From Chromobacterium aquaticum (GTDB lineage Bacteria; Pseudomonadota; Gammaproteobacteria; Burkholderiales; Chromobacteriaceae), in NCBI RefSeq assembly GCF_021129195.1, contig NZ_JAJOHW010000082.1, positions 1 to 64,000 on the forward strand: a stretch of DNA of 64,000 nucleotides, given 5' to 3'. Positions 44,512-56,616 of the stretch are shown in pieces. A program made the translations under genes and the position numbers. Every line of letters starts with the position of its first letter. The first letter of the stretch is position 1. A model generated the notes under the pieces. That model was not told the DNA's origin, ran no database searches, and saw nothing but the letters and a program-made list of their open reading frames with translations.

Positions 44512-44773
44512 GCGGCTGGGGCGCGATATAAAGGCGCAAGCTGGTATAGCGCAGGCTGTAACCGGTTTCGGCGCAGTAGAGCGAGCCGGTGTGGCGGTCC
44601 GCCCAGAGCCGCTGGTGATGGATGCACACCGCGCACACCTTGCGCGGCAGCACGCCCCTGGGGGTGTGCAGCATGGCCTTGACGCTGGGCAGCGGCTTGA
44701 GCAGGCGCAGGCTTTCCACGGCGATGCAGCTGCCGTGATCGGTGAGTCTGGGGCGTAACGGTTCGAAGGTCAT
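44501..44773 (-). CDS. Small hypothetical protein
   Basis: 90 residues. A short Cys/His cluster (CAVCIHHQ and YCAETGY) could bind metal. The start at 44773 follows GGAG by 6 bases; ATGs 12 and 18 bases upstream are also in frame. An inverted repeat (44838-44853) lies upstream. No family recognised. Confidence 0.6.
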   Translation of the reverse strand: MTFEPLRPRLTDHGSCIAVESLRLLKPLPSVKAMLHTPRGVLPRKVCAVCIHHQRLWADRHTGSLYCAETGYSLRYTSLRLYIAPQPHEA

Positions 44774-44837
44774 GCCAGTCTCCATGATCATGGACGAAGC
44801 GACTGGCCTAGCCTATCAATCAAGATATTAAATAACA

Positions 44838-44853
44838 ATAACCGCTAGGTTAT
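44838..44853. promoter_or_regulatory. Inverted repeat upstream of the small gene pair
   Basis: ATAACCGCTAGGTTAT, a 6-bp perfect palindrome with 4-base spacer, in an AT-rich promoter zone between the small gene pair and the HTH regulator gene. Confidence 0.5.
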
Positions 44854-44894
44854 GTTTTGGACGAGTGTTGCGTATTGGGCAATGCCGCGACGGC

Positions 44895-45359
44895 TCAGTC
44901 GTCCTGTTCGTCCTGCTCGGGATTGGGCAGCGCCAGCGGCTGGTTGTCTATGACCCGGCTGAGGTCCTGGCTCAACGCGTCCACCATGCTGCGCAGGCAG
45001 ATCAGGCTCTTGCGGCTGAGCGACTTGCCGCGCATCGCGCGGTGCAGGTCGTCGATCAGCAGTTGCAGCAAGGCTTGTTCCGATAGCGACACTTCGTACT
45101 CGGCAACCCGCTCCCGCAACGGCGGCAGCGTGTCCATGTCGCCTTCTTCATCCAGCCAATAGCGCTGCAGGCCCAGGCAGTTTTCGATGTGGCGCGCCAG
45201 GCTTTCTCCCATGCCGCGGCCGCTTGGCGCGTCGGAGAACAGCCGGTAGATTTGAGGAGGGCGGCGGTCGATAAACTCGGCGAATCGGGCGACGTTGCCG
45301 TCGAAATCGCGTGCGATCAACAGGCCCAGCTTGTAGCGGCGGATTTCGGTCGTGTTCAT
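44895..45359 (-). CDS. HTH protein resembling a phage repressor N-domain
   Basis: 154 residues. The first about 75 residues resemble the DNA-binding part of CI/LexA-like repressors (RFAEFIDRRPPQIYRLF, then MGESLARHIENCLGL and YWLDEEG). There is no Ser-Lys peptidase domain behind it. The C-terminal half is helical and acidic. It may regulate itself and the neighbouring small genes through the GGTTAT-containing palindromes on both sides. Confidence 0.75.
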   Translation of the reverse strand: MNTTEIRRYKLGLLIARDFDGNVARFAEFIDRRPPQIYRLFSDAPSGRGMGESLARHIENCLGLQRYWLDEEGDMDTLPPLRERVAEYEVSLSEQALLQLLIDDLHRAMRGKSLSRKSLICLRSMVDALSQDLSRVIDNQPLALPNPEQDEQDD

Positions 45360-45421
45360 GTGGGCTATTCAAGCCTAAATATATCCGAGTGGTAAGCTGG
45401 CAATCGGTTAGCTTTTAACAT

Positions 45422-45439
45422 AATCATATGGTTATGATT
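45422..45439. promoter_or_regulatory. Inverted repeat upstream of the HTH gene
   Basis: AATCATA-TGGT-TATGATT, perfect 7-bp arms, 63 bases before the HTH gene's start. It contains the GGTTAT string also found at 44848-44853. Confidence 0.5.
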
Positions 45440-45551
45440 TGGGAGCGAAAAGACGCAAAGCCAGCAAGCATGGGCGTTTACCGTGCGCGTAAATGACGTT
45501 GGCAAATTGGCGGCGGCTGGTTTAGGGCGTTGTTTTTGTGCAGCGGGGATG

Positions 45552-45577
45552 AAAAAGCGCCAGCCGGGGCTGGCGCT
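45552..45577 (-). terminator. Terminator of the P-loop kinase gene
   Basis: AGCGCCAGC and GCTGGCGCT around CGGG, with an A run on the plus strand that becomes a T run for the minus-strand gene. Confidence 0.8.
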
Positions 45578-45596
45578 GCGCGGGGCGATGCCGGTT

Positions 45597-46121
45597 TCAG
45601 GCGTCGGCGCTGCGGTGGGTGATGATGTTGAAGCCTTCTTGCGCGCCGGGCGGCACGAAGTAGCGGGTGATGTGGTCGAACTCGGCCTCGCTGACGCTGA
45701 ACGGGTGGCTGCCCTTGGCATTGCGCTGGCGCAGCCGCGATTTGCAGGCATCGTCGTCCACATCCAGGTGGTGCAGCTGGTGGGCGGCGCCGCTGGCGTC
45801 GATCAGCTCGCGCATCCAGCGGCGGTTGTCCAGGGTGTTGGCCGGCATGTCCAGCACCACCGACAGGCCTTGGCCGAGCAGGGCGGCGAGATGCGGCGCC
45901 AGCGCGTCCTTCAGCGATTGCGAGCGGCGCACGTAATCGGTCAGGGTGCGGATTTCGCCGGGGTAGAGCTTGGCCAGCCAATCGTCTTCGCTGATCAGCA
46001 CGGTGCGCGGCTGGTCGGCCAGGCGGCGGGTCAGCGTGGACTTGCCCGCCGCGATCTTGCCGCAAACCAAGTGCAGTGTCGCCTTAGTGGCCGTATCTTT
46101 GAATTGTTCATTGCTTGGCAT
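45597..46121 (-). CDS. P-loop kinase-like ATPase (AAA_33 / zeta-toxin-like fold)
   Basis: 174 residues. Walker A is GKIAAGKST (about 20-28), a DDW segment follows at 46-48, and an Arg-rich lid (CKSRLRQRN) lies near 130. Length and layout fit AAA_33 small-molecule kinases. No antitoxin gene is adjacent, so a free kinase is preferred over a toxin. AAGGAG lies 7 bases before the start. A terminator-like hairpin lies in its leader. Confidence 0.82.
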   Translation of the reverse strand: MPSNEQFKDTATKATLHLVCGKIAAGKSTLTRRLADQPRTVLISEDDWLAKLYPGEIRTLTDYVRRSQSLKDALAPHLAALLGQGLSVVLDMPANTLDNRRWMRELIDASGAAHQLHHLDVDDDACKSRLRQRNAKGSHPFSVSEAEFDHITRYFVPPGAQEGFNIITHRSADA

Positions 46122-46151
46122 GACAGTCTCCTTGGGATAGGGGCAGCTATG

Positions 46152-46177
46152 AAAAAACCCGCCGGTTGGGGCGGGTT
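46152..46177 (-). terminator. Terminator-like hairpin in the kinase gene leader
   Basis: On the minus strand AACCCGCC-loop-GGCGGGTT is followed by TTTTTT, 31 bases before the kinase start codon. There is no minus-strand gene directly upstream for it to end, so attenuation of the kinase gene is possible. Confidence 0.6.
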
Positions 46178-46348
46178 GCCGGGCTTCGTCTGGCCGCGCG
46201 CCAACCCGCCTCAGAAAAAGGCGTCAATCCAATCTTGGCTGGCGTAAGGGGCGAAGCGGCGCATAGCGGCCTTATGGTGGCCGCTTGGGGCGGGCTTGTC
46301 AAACCGCCGCGGCGGGCCGGCCGGCGCAAGATCCGGTAGACTGAGCCG

Positions 46349-47038
46349 ATGTGCGTCAATTATCTGTGTCCCCATCCGGATCAACTGCCGCTGTTCGGCG
46401 TCGAGGCCGGCGGGCTGGTCTGGCAAGAAGAGGCGTGGCAGGACTACGCCGCGCCCTTCATCGTCGCCGGCCGCCAGGGTTTGGAACTGCGGCTGGGCAA
46501 TTACGGCCTGGTGCCCAAGCGCCATCAGCCGGAAGGCCTGCGGCTGTCCACCACCAATGCGCGTTCGGAAACCGTGGCCGAGCTGAAAAACTTCCGCTAC
46601 CCATGGCGCGCCGGCCAGCGCTGCCTGGTGCCGATGCGCGCCTTCTTCGAACCCTCGTATGAAAGCGGCCGCGCGCTGCGCTGGCGCATCGGCCTGGCCG
46701 ACGACGCGCCGTTCGCGGTGGCCGGCTTGTGGCGCGCGTGGTCGGAGCCGGACGGCTCGATCAGCCACGCCTTCACCCAATTGACGGTCAACGCCGAGGC
46801 GCATGCGCTGATGCGCCGCACCCATAAGCCGGAGGACGAGAAGCGTTCGCTGGTGATCGTGCGGCCGCAGGACTACCAGGCCTGGTTGACGGCGCGGCGG
46901 CCGGAGGAGGCGCAGCGCTTGCTGCGGCTGTATCCGGCGGAGGAGATGCGCGCCGAGGACGCGCCGCTGGCGCCGCGCCAGGGCGCGTCCAAGCCGGCGC
47001 CGCAGCCGCTGCCGCGAACCCTGGGTTTGTTCGACTGA
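46349..47038 (+). CDS. SOS response-associated peptidase / HMCES (SRAP) protein
   Basis: 229 residues. It carries the SRAP catalytic set: Cys2, NAR (Asn70, Arg72), Glu101 in FFEPSYE and His159 in THKPEDEK. The family forms a covalent bond through Cys2 with abasic sites in single-stranded DNA. The opening is MCVNY rather than the common MCGR. No SOS box seen. It is a single gene facing fumC across a repeat copy. Confidence 0.93.
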   Translation: MCVNYLCPHPDQLPLFGVEAGGLVWQEEAWQDYAAPFIVAGRQGLELRLGNYGLVPKRHQPEGLRLSTTNARSETVAELKNFRYPWRAGQRCLVPMRAFFEPSYESGRALRWRIGLADDAPFAVAGLWRAWSEPDGSISHAFTQLTVNAEAHALMRRTHKPEDEKRSLVIVRPQDYQAWLTARRPEEAQRLLRLYPAEEMRAEDAPLAPRQGASKPAPQPLPRTLGLFD

Positions 47039-47101
47039 GCGACTGCCGCCTGTTCATGCTCTTCGCCGCGAGCAACCGCGAGGAAGAGCGTGAACCGGCT
47101 T

Positions 47102-47240
47102 TTAGTACGTGTTTACGATCTCGCGAGACAAGGCGAAAACGAGCGAAAAAGCGGCATGTACAGGTGGTGCATGAGCATTTTGAGCTCGTACTGACCTGTA
47201 ACGCTCCACGGCGCGCAGCAGATCGTAAACAGGTTCTTAG
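47102..47240 (-). repeat. Intergenic repeat, copy 11 (GATC-type, full length)
   Basis: Ends GTTTACGATCTCGCGAG and GCAGATCGTAAACAGG are matched. Core GGCGAAAACGAGCGAAAAAG and GCATGAGCATTTTGAGCTCG. Its right edge contains the fumC stop codon. Confidence 0.9.
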
Positions 47241-48616
47241 ATCATCGCCTTCGGATCCACCCACTGATCAAACTGCTCCGCCGTCACATAGCCCAGCTCC
47301 AGCGCCGCCTGCTTGAGGGTGCCGCCGTTGGCGTGGGCCAGCTTGGCGATGGCGGCGGCCTTGTCGTAGCCGATGTGAGGGTTGAGCGCGGTGACCAGCA
47401 TCAGCGATTGCTCCAGCAATTGCTCGATGCGCGCGCGGTTGGCCTGCATGCCGTGCACGCAATGATGGTTGAGGCTGTCCATGCCGTCGGCGAGCAGGCG
47501 CGCGCTTTGCTGGAAGTTGTGCGCGATCAGCGGCTTGAACACGTTCAGCTCGAAATTGCCGGAGGCGGCGCCGATGGACAGCGCCACGTCGTTGCCCAGC
47601 ACTTGGCAGCAGAGCATGGTCATCGCCTCGCACTGGGTGGGGTTGACCTTGCCCGGCATGATGGAGCTGCCCGGCTCGTTTTCCGGGATCAGCAGTTCGC
47701 CCAGGCCGCTGCGCGGGCCGGAGGCCAGCCAGCGGATGTCGTTGGCGATCTTGATCAGCACCGTGGCCAGTTGCTTGAGCGCGCCATGGGCGTGCACCAG
47801 CGCATCGTGGCCGGCCAGCGCGGCGAACTTGTTGCCGGCGCTGGCGAAGGGCAGGCCGCAGGCGTGATTGAGTTCCGCGGCCACGCGGGCGCCGAACTCC
47901 GGATGGGTATTGAGGCCGGTGCCGACGGCGGTGCCGCCGACCGCCAATTGATAGAGGCCTGGCAGCGCGGCGCGGATGGCGTGTTCGGCCTGTTCCAGTT
48001 GGTCCACCCAGCCGGACAGTTCCTGGCCCAGGGTCAGCGGCGTCGCGTCCTGCAAATGGGTGCGGCCGATCTTGACGATGTCGGCGAAGGCGGCCACTTT
48101 GTCCAGCAGCGCGGCGCGCAGCCGGCCCAGCGCCGGCAGCAGCTTGTCGTGCACCGCGCGCGCGGCGGCGACATGCATGGCGGTGGGGAAGATGTCGTTG
48201 GAGGATTGGCCGCGGTTGACGTCGTCATTGGGGTGGATGCGCCGCCCCGGGCCGCGCTCGCCGCCCAGCAATTCGGACGCGCGGTTGGCCAGCACCTCGT
48301 TCATATTCATATTGCTCTGGGTGCCGGAGCCGGTTTGCCATACCGATAGCGGGAAGGCGTCCGGATGCTTGCCGGCCAGCACTTCGTCGGCGGCGAGGAC
48401 GATGGCGTCGGCTTTCTCCGCCGGCAGCGTGCCCAGTTCGCGGTTGGCCAGCGCGGCGGCGCGCTTGACCTGGGCCAGCGCCAGGATCAGTTCCAGCGGC
48501 AGGGTTTCGCTGGAGATGGCGAAGTGGCCGAGCGAGCGCTGGGTCTGCGCGCCCCATAGCGCGTTGGCGGGGACTTCGATGTCGCCGAAGGAATCGTGTT
48601 CTATTCTGTGTGTCAT
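47237..48616 (-). CDS. fumC: Class II fumarate hydratase
   Basis: 459 residues, standard length. The superfamily signature [11 protein letters not shown] carries the catalytic Ser loop; [10 protein letters not shown] and [14 protein letters not shown] supply further substrate residues. It interconverts fumarate and malate in the TCA cycle without an iron-sulfur cluster. Divergent from acnA (180 bases between starts), giving a TCA gene pair. Its stop codon lies in a repeat end, and no separate terminator is seen. Confidence 0.97.
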   Translation of the reverse strand: MTHRIEHDSFGDIEVPANALWGAQTQRSLGHFAISSETLPLELILALAQVKRAAALANRELGTLPAEKADAIVLAADEVLAGKHPDAFPLSVWQTGSGTQSNMNMNEVLANRASELLGGERGPGRRIHPNDDVNRGQSSNDIFPTAMHVAAARAVHDKLLPALGRLRAALLDKVAAFADIVKIGRTHLQDATPLTLGQELSGWVDQLEQAEHAIRAALPGLYQLAVGGTAVGTGLNTHPEFGARVAAELNHACGLPFASAGNKFAALAGHDALVHAHGALKQLATVLIKIANDIRWLASGPRSGLGELLIPENEPGSSIMPGKVNPTQCEAMTMLCCQVLGNDVALSIGAASGNFELNVFKPLIAHNFQQSARLLADGMDSLNHHCVHGMQANRARIEQLLEQSLMLVTALNPHIGYDKAAAIAKLAHANGGTLKQAALELGYVTAEQFDQWVDPKAMI

Positions 48617-48796
48617 GGCATGCCTTTCGCACGGGAATGAGGTTTCGATTGTATGCTAAATGCAAGTTCAGGGCTGAACCATTGACCTGTTTTCCGGTCT
48701 GACCTCTTGGCGGAGCGCCTCAGGGCTGAGCACTTTAGCGGCGTTCCCTTATGTTTTCGTCCTTGCTTGCATCTTGGCTTTCAACAGGAGTCCTTC

Positions 48797-51469
<2,673 letters not shown>

Positions 51470-51490
51470 AGCGCCGCGTTTGAATCGTTC

Positions 51491-51531
51491 CCAATGACCA
51501 ACAGCCGCTTATCGCGGCTGTTGGTCATTGG
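51491..51531 (+). terminator. Very long perfect hairpin after acnA
   Basis: Arms of 18 bases (51491-51508 and 51514-51531; each contains ACAGCCGC or its complement) pair perfectly around TTATC, 21 bases after the acnA stop. No T run follows, so it may act as a 3'-end stabiliser or processing site besides termination. Confidence 0.7.
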
Positions 51532-51541
51532 CGCGGCGGGC

Positions 51542-51678
51542 TTAGAAGCTGTTTACGATCCGCTGCGCGTCGGCGCTACGGCGTTGAAACCGAGCTCAAA
51601 ATGCTGATGTACCACGCGTACATTCCGCTTTTTCTCTCGTTTTCGCCTTAGCTCGCGAGATCGTAAACACCTTCTTAG
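51542..51678 (+). repeat. Intergenic repeat, copy 12 (GATC-type, full length)
   Basis: Ends GCTGTTTACGATCCGCTGCG and CTCGCGAGATCGTAAACA are matched. Core GAGCTCAAAATGCTGATGTA then TTCCGCTTTTTCTCTCG. Its right edge contains the stop codon of the polyamine-binding protein gene. Confidence 0.9.
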
Positions 51679-52763
51679 CTGCGGCCCAGCTTGAAGTTCT
51701 GCCACAGCCGGCCGTAGATGCGCAGCGTATCCTGGCCCACGCTTCTCTGGATGAAGCTGTTTTTCAGGTCTTCGGCATTGGGGAAGATGGAGCGTTCATT
51801 CAGATACTGCTTGCCGACGAATTGCCGCGCCGGCAGGCTGCCCGGCGCGAAGGTCACGGTATTGGCGTTGTCCGCGGCGATCTTGGGATCCAGGCTGTAG
51901 TTGATGAAGGCCAGCGCGTTGGCGGTGTTCTTGGCGTCCTTGGGGATGGTCATGCTGTCCACCCAGATGGCCACGCCCTGTTTGGGCATCAGCGGAACCA
52001 CCTTGACGCCGTTCTTGGAGTCGGCGGCGCGGCGCTTGGCGATATTGAGGTCGCCGCCATAGCCCATGGCCAGGCAGACTTCGCCGCTGGCCATGTCGTT
52101 GATGTAGCCGGAGGAGGAGAAGCGGGTGACGCTGGCGCGGATGGCGTTGAGCTGCGGCATGATGGCGCGGTAGTCGGCTTCCTTGGTGCTGCCCGGGTCC
52201 TTGCCGAAGTAGTGCAGCGCCATCGGGAAGAATTCGGATGGGGAATCCAGGACGCTGACGCCGCAGGACTTGAGCTTGGACACGTATTCCGGCTTGAACA
52301 GCAGGTCCCATTCATTGGCCGGCAGTTTGCCGCCCAGCGCTTTCTTGACCTTTTCCTCATTGATGCCCAGGGTGATCACGCCCCAGAAATACGGCACCGC
52401 GTATTTATTGCCGGGGTCGGACACTTCCATCATTTTCAGCAGCGCCGGGTCGATGTTCTTGTAATTGGGGATCTTGCTTTTGTCCAGCGGCTGAAACAGC
52501 CCGGCCTTGATGCCCAGGCCCAGCACATTATTGGACGGAACCACCAGGTCGAAGCCGGAGCGGCCGGTCATCAGCTTGGCGTTCAGGGTTTCCATGCTGT
52601 CGTAGACGCTGTAATTGACCTTGATGCCGGTTTGCTTGCTGAAGGCCGGCACGGTGGTGGGGGCGATATAGTCGGACCAGTTGTAGACATTGACGGTATT
52701 GGCCTGAGCGAGGCCGGCGCTGGTCAGGCCGAGCGCGAGCAGAGCGTGCTTCCAGGTGTTCAT
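51675..52763 (-). CDS. potF: Polyamine ABC transporter substrate-binding protein (PotF-like)
   Basis: 362 residues. The signal peptide (MNTWKHALLALGLTSAGLAQA) is followed by VNVYNWSDYIAP, the PotD/PotF opening, and the polyamine-pocket region with Trp/Asp residues. It binds putrescine or spermidine in the periplasm. No potGHI permease or ATPase genes are adjacent; instead an APC permease lies divergently upstream. The start at 52763 follows AAGGAAGAG; the 52-residue extension upstream is unlikely. Confidence 0.9.
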   Translation of the reverse strand: MNTWKHALLALGLTSAGLAQANTVNVYNWSDYIAPTTVPAFSKQTGIKVNYSVYDSMETLNAKLMTGRSGFDLVVPSNNVLGLGIKAGLFQPLDKSKIPNYKNIDPALLKMMEVSDPGNKYAVPYFWGVITLGINEEKVKKALGGKLPANEWDLLFKPEYVSKLKSCGVSVLDSPSEFFPMALHYFGKDPGSTKEADYRAIMPQLNAIRASVTRFSSSGYINDMASGEVCLAMGYGGDLNIAKRRAADSKNGVKVVPLMPKQGVAIWVDSMTIPKDAKNTANALAFINYSLDPKIAADNANTVTFAPGSLPARQFVGKQYLNERSIFPNAEDLKNSFIQRSVGQDTLRIYGRLWQNFKLGRS

Positions 52764-52797
52764 GTTCTCTTCCTTCTCTCTCTCTTTGCATGGCTCT

Positions 52798-52849
52798 CTT
52801 AGGAGCCTGTTTTCAAATCGGTATCGCCGCAGATCGTGAACAGGTTCTG
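52798..52849. repeat. Intergenic repeat remnant, copy 13 (ends only)
   Basis: GGAGCCTGTTTTCAAATCGG is followed almost directly by GCAGATCGTGAACAGG: both ends with the core deleted, one of each terminal type. The rest of 52764-53147 shows no gene and must hold both divergent promoters. Confidence 0.6.
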
Positions 52850-53147
52850 TGCGGCGGCGCGGCGGCCGGGTGGGCCCGGCTCTACGCAAGGCGCGGGACG
52901 CAGCTTGCCGAACCAGCATATCGTCCTGTAGTGGTGCCGTCTATTATTTTTGCCATTTGATGTTTTTGTGTTAATTATCTGCATACTCCATGCAACCACG
53001 CCTGACGCGCGCGGTCCTGCCATAAGCGGGATCGGCCGGCGACACGGCGGGACGCGCGCATTCGCGGCGGCATTCGCATGCCGGCGCGGACACATAACAA
53101 GGCGAGGGCCGACGTTGCGACGCGGCCCCGGACAAAGGAGATGCACC

Positions 53148-54698
53148 ATGCGTAATGTTGACAACGCGCTGCCGGCCCCGGACGGGGGAGGACTCAGCGC
53201 CAAGGGTTTGCCCGCCGGTTCCATCGGCATTCTCGGCCTGGTGGTGATCGGCATTTCGGTGTGCGCGCCGGCGTATACGCTGACCGCCTCGCTGGGGCCG
53301 GCGGCCACCCAGGTGGGCAAGCAGATGCCGGCGGTGTTTTTCGTCAGCTTCATTCCGATGTTGCTGGTGGCGATAGGCTACCGCGAGCTGAACCGCGAGA
53401 TGCCGGACGCCGGGACCTCCTTCACCTGGGCCACGCGCGCGTTTGGGCCGTGGATAGGCTGGATCGCCGGCTGGGGGCTGGTGGTGTCCACGGTGCTGGT
53501 GCTGTCCAATACCGCCGCGGTGGCGATGGATTTCATGTATCTGGCCTTGGGCCAGGCGCTGGGGCGGCCGGACATCGCGGCCCTGCCTGACAACACGGCG
53601 GTGAACATCGCTTCCTGCCTCGGCTTCATGGCGGTGGCCACCTGGATTTCCTGCCGTGGCCTGCAATCCACCAAGCGGGTGCAGTATGTATTGGTGTCGT
53701 TCCAGGTGCTGGTGCTGGCCTGGTTCGCCTGGGCGGCGTTCAGCGCCGCCGCCGACGGCGGCCATCCGTATTCCATCCCGCTGGAGTGGAGCTGGTTCAA
53801 CCCCTTCGCGGTGGAGAGTTTTTCCCAATTCGCCGCCGGGGTGGCGGTGTCCATCTTCGCTTATTGGGGCTGGGACACGGTGGTGACCATCAGCGAGGAA
53901 ACCACCGGCGACAAGCGCGCCAATCTGTCCGGCAAGGCCGCCACGCTGGTGATGGTGCTGCTGGTGGGCTCTTATGTGCTGATCAGCGCGGCGGTGGTGT
54001 CCTTCGCCGGCGTCGGCGCCGACGCCACCGGCCTCGCCAATCCGGCCATCGCCGCCAATGTGTTCACCGCGCTGGCCGGTCCGGTGATGGGGCCGGCGGC
54101 CATTCTGCTGTCGCTGGCGGTGATGTCCAGTTCCGCCGCGTCCTTGCAGTCCACTTTCATGTCGCCGGCGCGCACCATGCTGGCGATGGGCCATTACCGG
54201 GCCTTGCCGCCCAAGTACGCGGTGGTGGAGTCGCGTTTCAAGGCGCCGGCCTACGCCACCGTGGTGTCGGCGTTGGTGGCCTCGGTGTTTTACGCGGTGA
54301 TGCGGGTGCTGAGCGAGAATGTGTTGTCCGACACCATTACCGCGCTGGGCATGATGGTGTGCTTCTATTACGGCCTGACCGCCTTCGCCTGCGTCTGGTA
54401 TTTCCGCAAGCAGGCGCTGAGCTCGGTGCGTCATTTCCTGCTGCGCGGTCTGTGTCCGGGCTTGGGCGGGGCGCTGTTGTTCGTCGCGCTGATCCGCACC
54501 ACGCTGGACAGCATGGACCCGGCCTTCGGCAGCGGTTCGCATATCGGCGGCCTGGGTCTGGTGTTCATCCTGGGGGTGACGGTGGCCGTGGTCGGTTTGT
54601 TGCTGATGCTGTACATGTACCGCCAGCACCCGGCCTTTTTCCGCGGCGAGGTGTTGAAGAAGGGGACGCCGGTGTTCAGCTTCGACGAAAAGATCTGA
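53148..54698 (+). CDS. APC family amino acid / polyamine permease
   Basis: 516 residues, about 12 to 14 membrane helices. The opening GILGLVVIGISVCAPAYT matches the APC helix-1 substrate motif, and EETTGDKRANLSG follows helix 6. It imports amino acids or amines by proton symport. The divergent PotF-like gene suggests a polyamine-linked role, but the substrate is not fixed. AAGGAG lies 7 bases before the start. Confidence 0.9.
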   Translation: MRNVDNALPAPDGGGLSAKGLPAGSIGILGLVVIGISVCAPAYTLTASLGPAATQVGKQMPAVFFVSFIPMLLVAIGYRELNREMPDAGTSFTWATRAFGPWIGWIAGWGLVVSTVLVLSNTAAVAMDFMYLALGQALGRPDIAALPDNTAVNIASCLGFMAVATWISCRGLQSTKRVQYVLVSFQVLVLAWFAWAAFSAAADGGHPYSIPLEWSWFNPFAVESFSQFAAGVAVSIFAYWGWDTVVTISEETTGDKRANLSGKAATLVMVLLVGSYVLISAAVVSFAGVGADATGLANPAIAANVFTALAGPVMGPAAILLSLAVMSSSAASLQSTFMSPARTMLAMGHYRALPPKYAVVESRFKAPAYATVVSALVASVFYAVMRVLSENVLSDTITALGMMVCFYYGLTAFACVWYFRKQALSSVRHFLLRGLCPGLGGALLFVALIRTTLDSMDPAFGSGSHIGGLGLVFILGVTVAVVGLLLMLYMYRQHPAFFRGEVLKKGTPVFSFDEKI

Positions 54699-54712
54699 GC
54701 GCGCGCAAATGA

Positions 54713-54736
54713 AAAGCCGCCCGGCAGGGCGGCTTT
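54713..54736. terminator. Terminator between permease and chemoreceptor genes
   Basis: AAAGCCGCCC and GGGCGGCTTT around GGCA, 15 bases after the permease stop, between convergent genes. Confidence 0.85.
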
Positions 54737-54760
54737 GATGTTTGACTAGCGGCTGGCGGC

Positions 54761-56392
54761 TCAGATGCGGAAGAAACGCACCGCCTGATGCAGGTTCTGG
54801 GCGATGTCCGACATCGAGCGCGAGCTGTCCGCCACATTGCTGACGATGGCGGTGTTTTCCTCGGCCATCTGCGCCACTTTTTCCATGTTCTGCGCGATCT
54901 CGGTGCTGGCCAGCTTCTGTTCCTGCACCGCGCTGACGATGGTGCCGGTGCTGTCGGTGGACTTGGCCACCGCCTGCTCGCCTTCCTGCAGCGCGTTTTC
55001 CACGGTGGAGACGAAGGCCTGGCTGCTGCTCAGCGAGGCGAGGCTGCTGGTGATGGCGTCTTCCAGCTCCACCGACTGGGTGCCCAGCACATGGGTGACC
55101 TGGTCGATTTCCTTGGCGGATTCGGCCGAGCGTTCCGCCAGCACGCGCACTTCGTCGGCCACCACCGCGAAGCCGCGGCCCAGTTCGCCGGCGCGCGCCG
55201 CCTCGATGGCGGCGTTCAGCGCCAGCAGATTGGTCTGGTCGGCGATGTCGCGCACCTGGCTGGTCATGCTGGTGATCTTGCGGGTGTTGGCGACGAAGTT
55301 CTTTACCGCGTCGGCGATGCCGTTGACCGCTTTCTCTACATTGTCGACTTCCTTGATCAGCAGGCTGAGCTGGGCGGTGCCGTTCTTGGCGGTGACCAGG
55401 CTGGTCTGCGCGTGCTCGCGTACTTCCTGGGCGGCTTCGGCCACGTGGCTGATGCTGACGGTGAGCTGTTCCACCGCGGCGGCGGAGCTGGCGGCAGCCT
55501 GGCTTTGCTGGTGCGAGGCGGTCAGCACCTGCTCGGCGGATTCGGACAGATGGCCGGCCACGCTATTGGCTTCTTCCGCGCCTTGCTGCACATTGCCGAT
55601 GGCTTTCACCAGCTGCTCGCGCATATCGGCCAGCGCGGCGATCACCTGGGCCGGTTCGTCCTTGCCGTCCGGCTTCAGCTCGATGCGCAGATTGCCGGCG
55701 GCCACTTCGCGCGCCGCCGCCACCGCGCTGTTCAGCGGGCGGGTGATGGAGCGGGTCAGCAGCCAGCCTATCAGCGCGGCCGCGGCCAGGCAGATGGCGG
55801 TGATGGTCAGCGCGGTGGCGCGCACCGCGGTGGCGCTGGTTTCCGCGTCCTTGCGGCTGTCCTGGGCGCGATCGGCCAGCGCCTTGGTGAGGTCTTCCAC
55901 CTTTTGTTCCAGTTGGTGGATCAGCGGCCGGTGCTGCCCAACCATGAAGGCTTCGGCCTCCTTGTTCTGGTTGGCCATGGCCAGCGCCATCAGCTTTTTG
56001 GTGGGCGCGTCCAGCGCTTCCTGCGCCTGGCCCACGTCCTTGAGCAAGGCGGCGGTGGCGGGTATCGGCGGGAATTTGGTGAAGTGGTCTTCCAGCGCTT
56101 TCTCGGCGTTGTTGAACGCTTTGATGGTTTGGTCGGTCTGCGCCTTGATCTCGGCCATCTTGGCCGGGTCGGTTTCAATGATCAGGTCGCGCGCGCCTAT
56201 GCGTTGCTGTTGCAGATGGTGATCCAGCTGGGCCACCAGCAGCAGGGACTCCAGCCGGTTGTCGGTGATGTCTTCCATGCTGTCGCTGATGGAGGAGAGG
56301 CCGCTGAGCATGACGATGCTCATGACCAGCACCAGGGCGATCAGCGCGCCAAAGGCGAGGGCGAGTCTTTGTCCAATGCGCAGGTTTTTCAT
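54761..56392 (-). CDS. Methyl-accepting chemotaxis protein
   Basis: 543 residues. Helix 1 (about 10-32) and helix 2 (about 190-212) bracket a four-helix-bundle periplasmic domain (4HB_MCP type, rich in Gln and Glu). HAMP follows near 212-265, then the signalling domain with the hairpin tip [20 protein letters not shown] (about 388-407). There is no C-terminal CheR/CheB-docking pentapeptide (it ends FFRI). Ligand unknown. Confidence 0.95.
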   Translation of the reverse strand: MKNLRIGQRLALAFGALIALVLVMSIVMLSGLSSISDSMEDITDNRLESLLLVAQLDHHLQQQRIGARDLIIETDPAKMAEIKAQTDQTIKAFNNAEKALEDHFTKFPPIPATAALLKDVGQAQEALDAPTKKLMALAMANQNKEAEAFMVGQHRPLIHQLEQKVEDLTKALADRAQDSRKDAETSATAVRATALTITAICLAAAALIGWLLTRSITRPLNSAVAAAREVAAGNLRIELKPDGKDEPAQVIAALADMREQLVKAIGNVQQGAEEANSVAGHLSESAEQVLTASHQQSQAAASSAAAVEQLTVSISHVAEAAQEVREHAQTSLVTAKNGTAQLSLLIKEVDNVEKAVNGIADAVKNFVANTRKITSMTSQVRDIADQTNLLALNAAIEAARAGELGRGFAVVADEVRVLAERSAESAKEIDQVTHVLGTQSVELEDAITSSLASLSSSQAFVSTVENALQEGEQAVAKSTDSTGTIVSAVQEQKLASTEIAQNMEKVAQMAEENTAIVSNVADSSRSMSDIAQNLHQAVRFFRI

Positions 56393-56565
56393 CTGTTTGT
56401 CCCATCGTGGATTATTGTGGTACTTCCAATTTAATATATTTATGAAATGATCAGAAAGTGAATAATTACTTATAGGCTAGCCGACGAATTTTTTGCGGCG
56501 TTTTTTGTTTCAAAATGAAACGCGGGAGGGTGAGAGGCAAGGGTGAGCCGTGTTAACGCGGCCAT

Positions 56566-56593
56566 GAAAAAAGGCGGACTCGCGTCCGCCTTT
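56566..56593 (-). terminator. Terminator of the PpiC-type gene
   Basis: AAAGGCGGAC and GTCCGCCTTT around a 4-base loop, with six A on the plus strand giving a T run for the minus-strand gene that ends at 56617. Confidence 0.9.
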
Positions 56594-56616
56594 GCTGCAT
56601 GGTTTGGATCCGGCGC

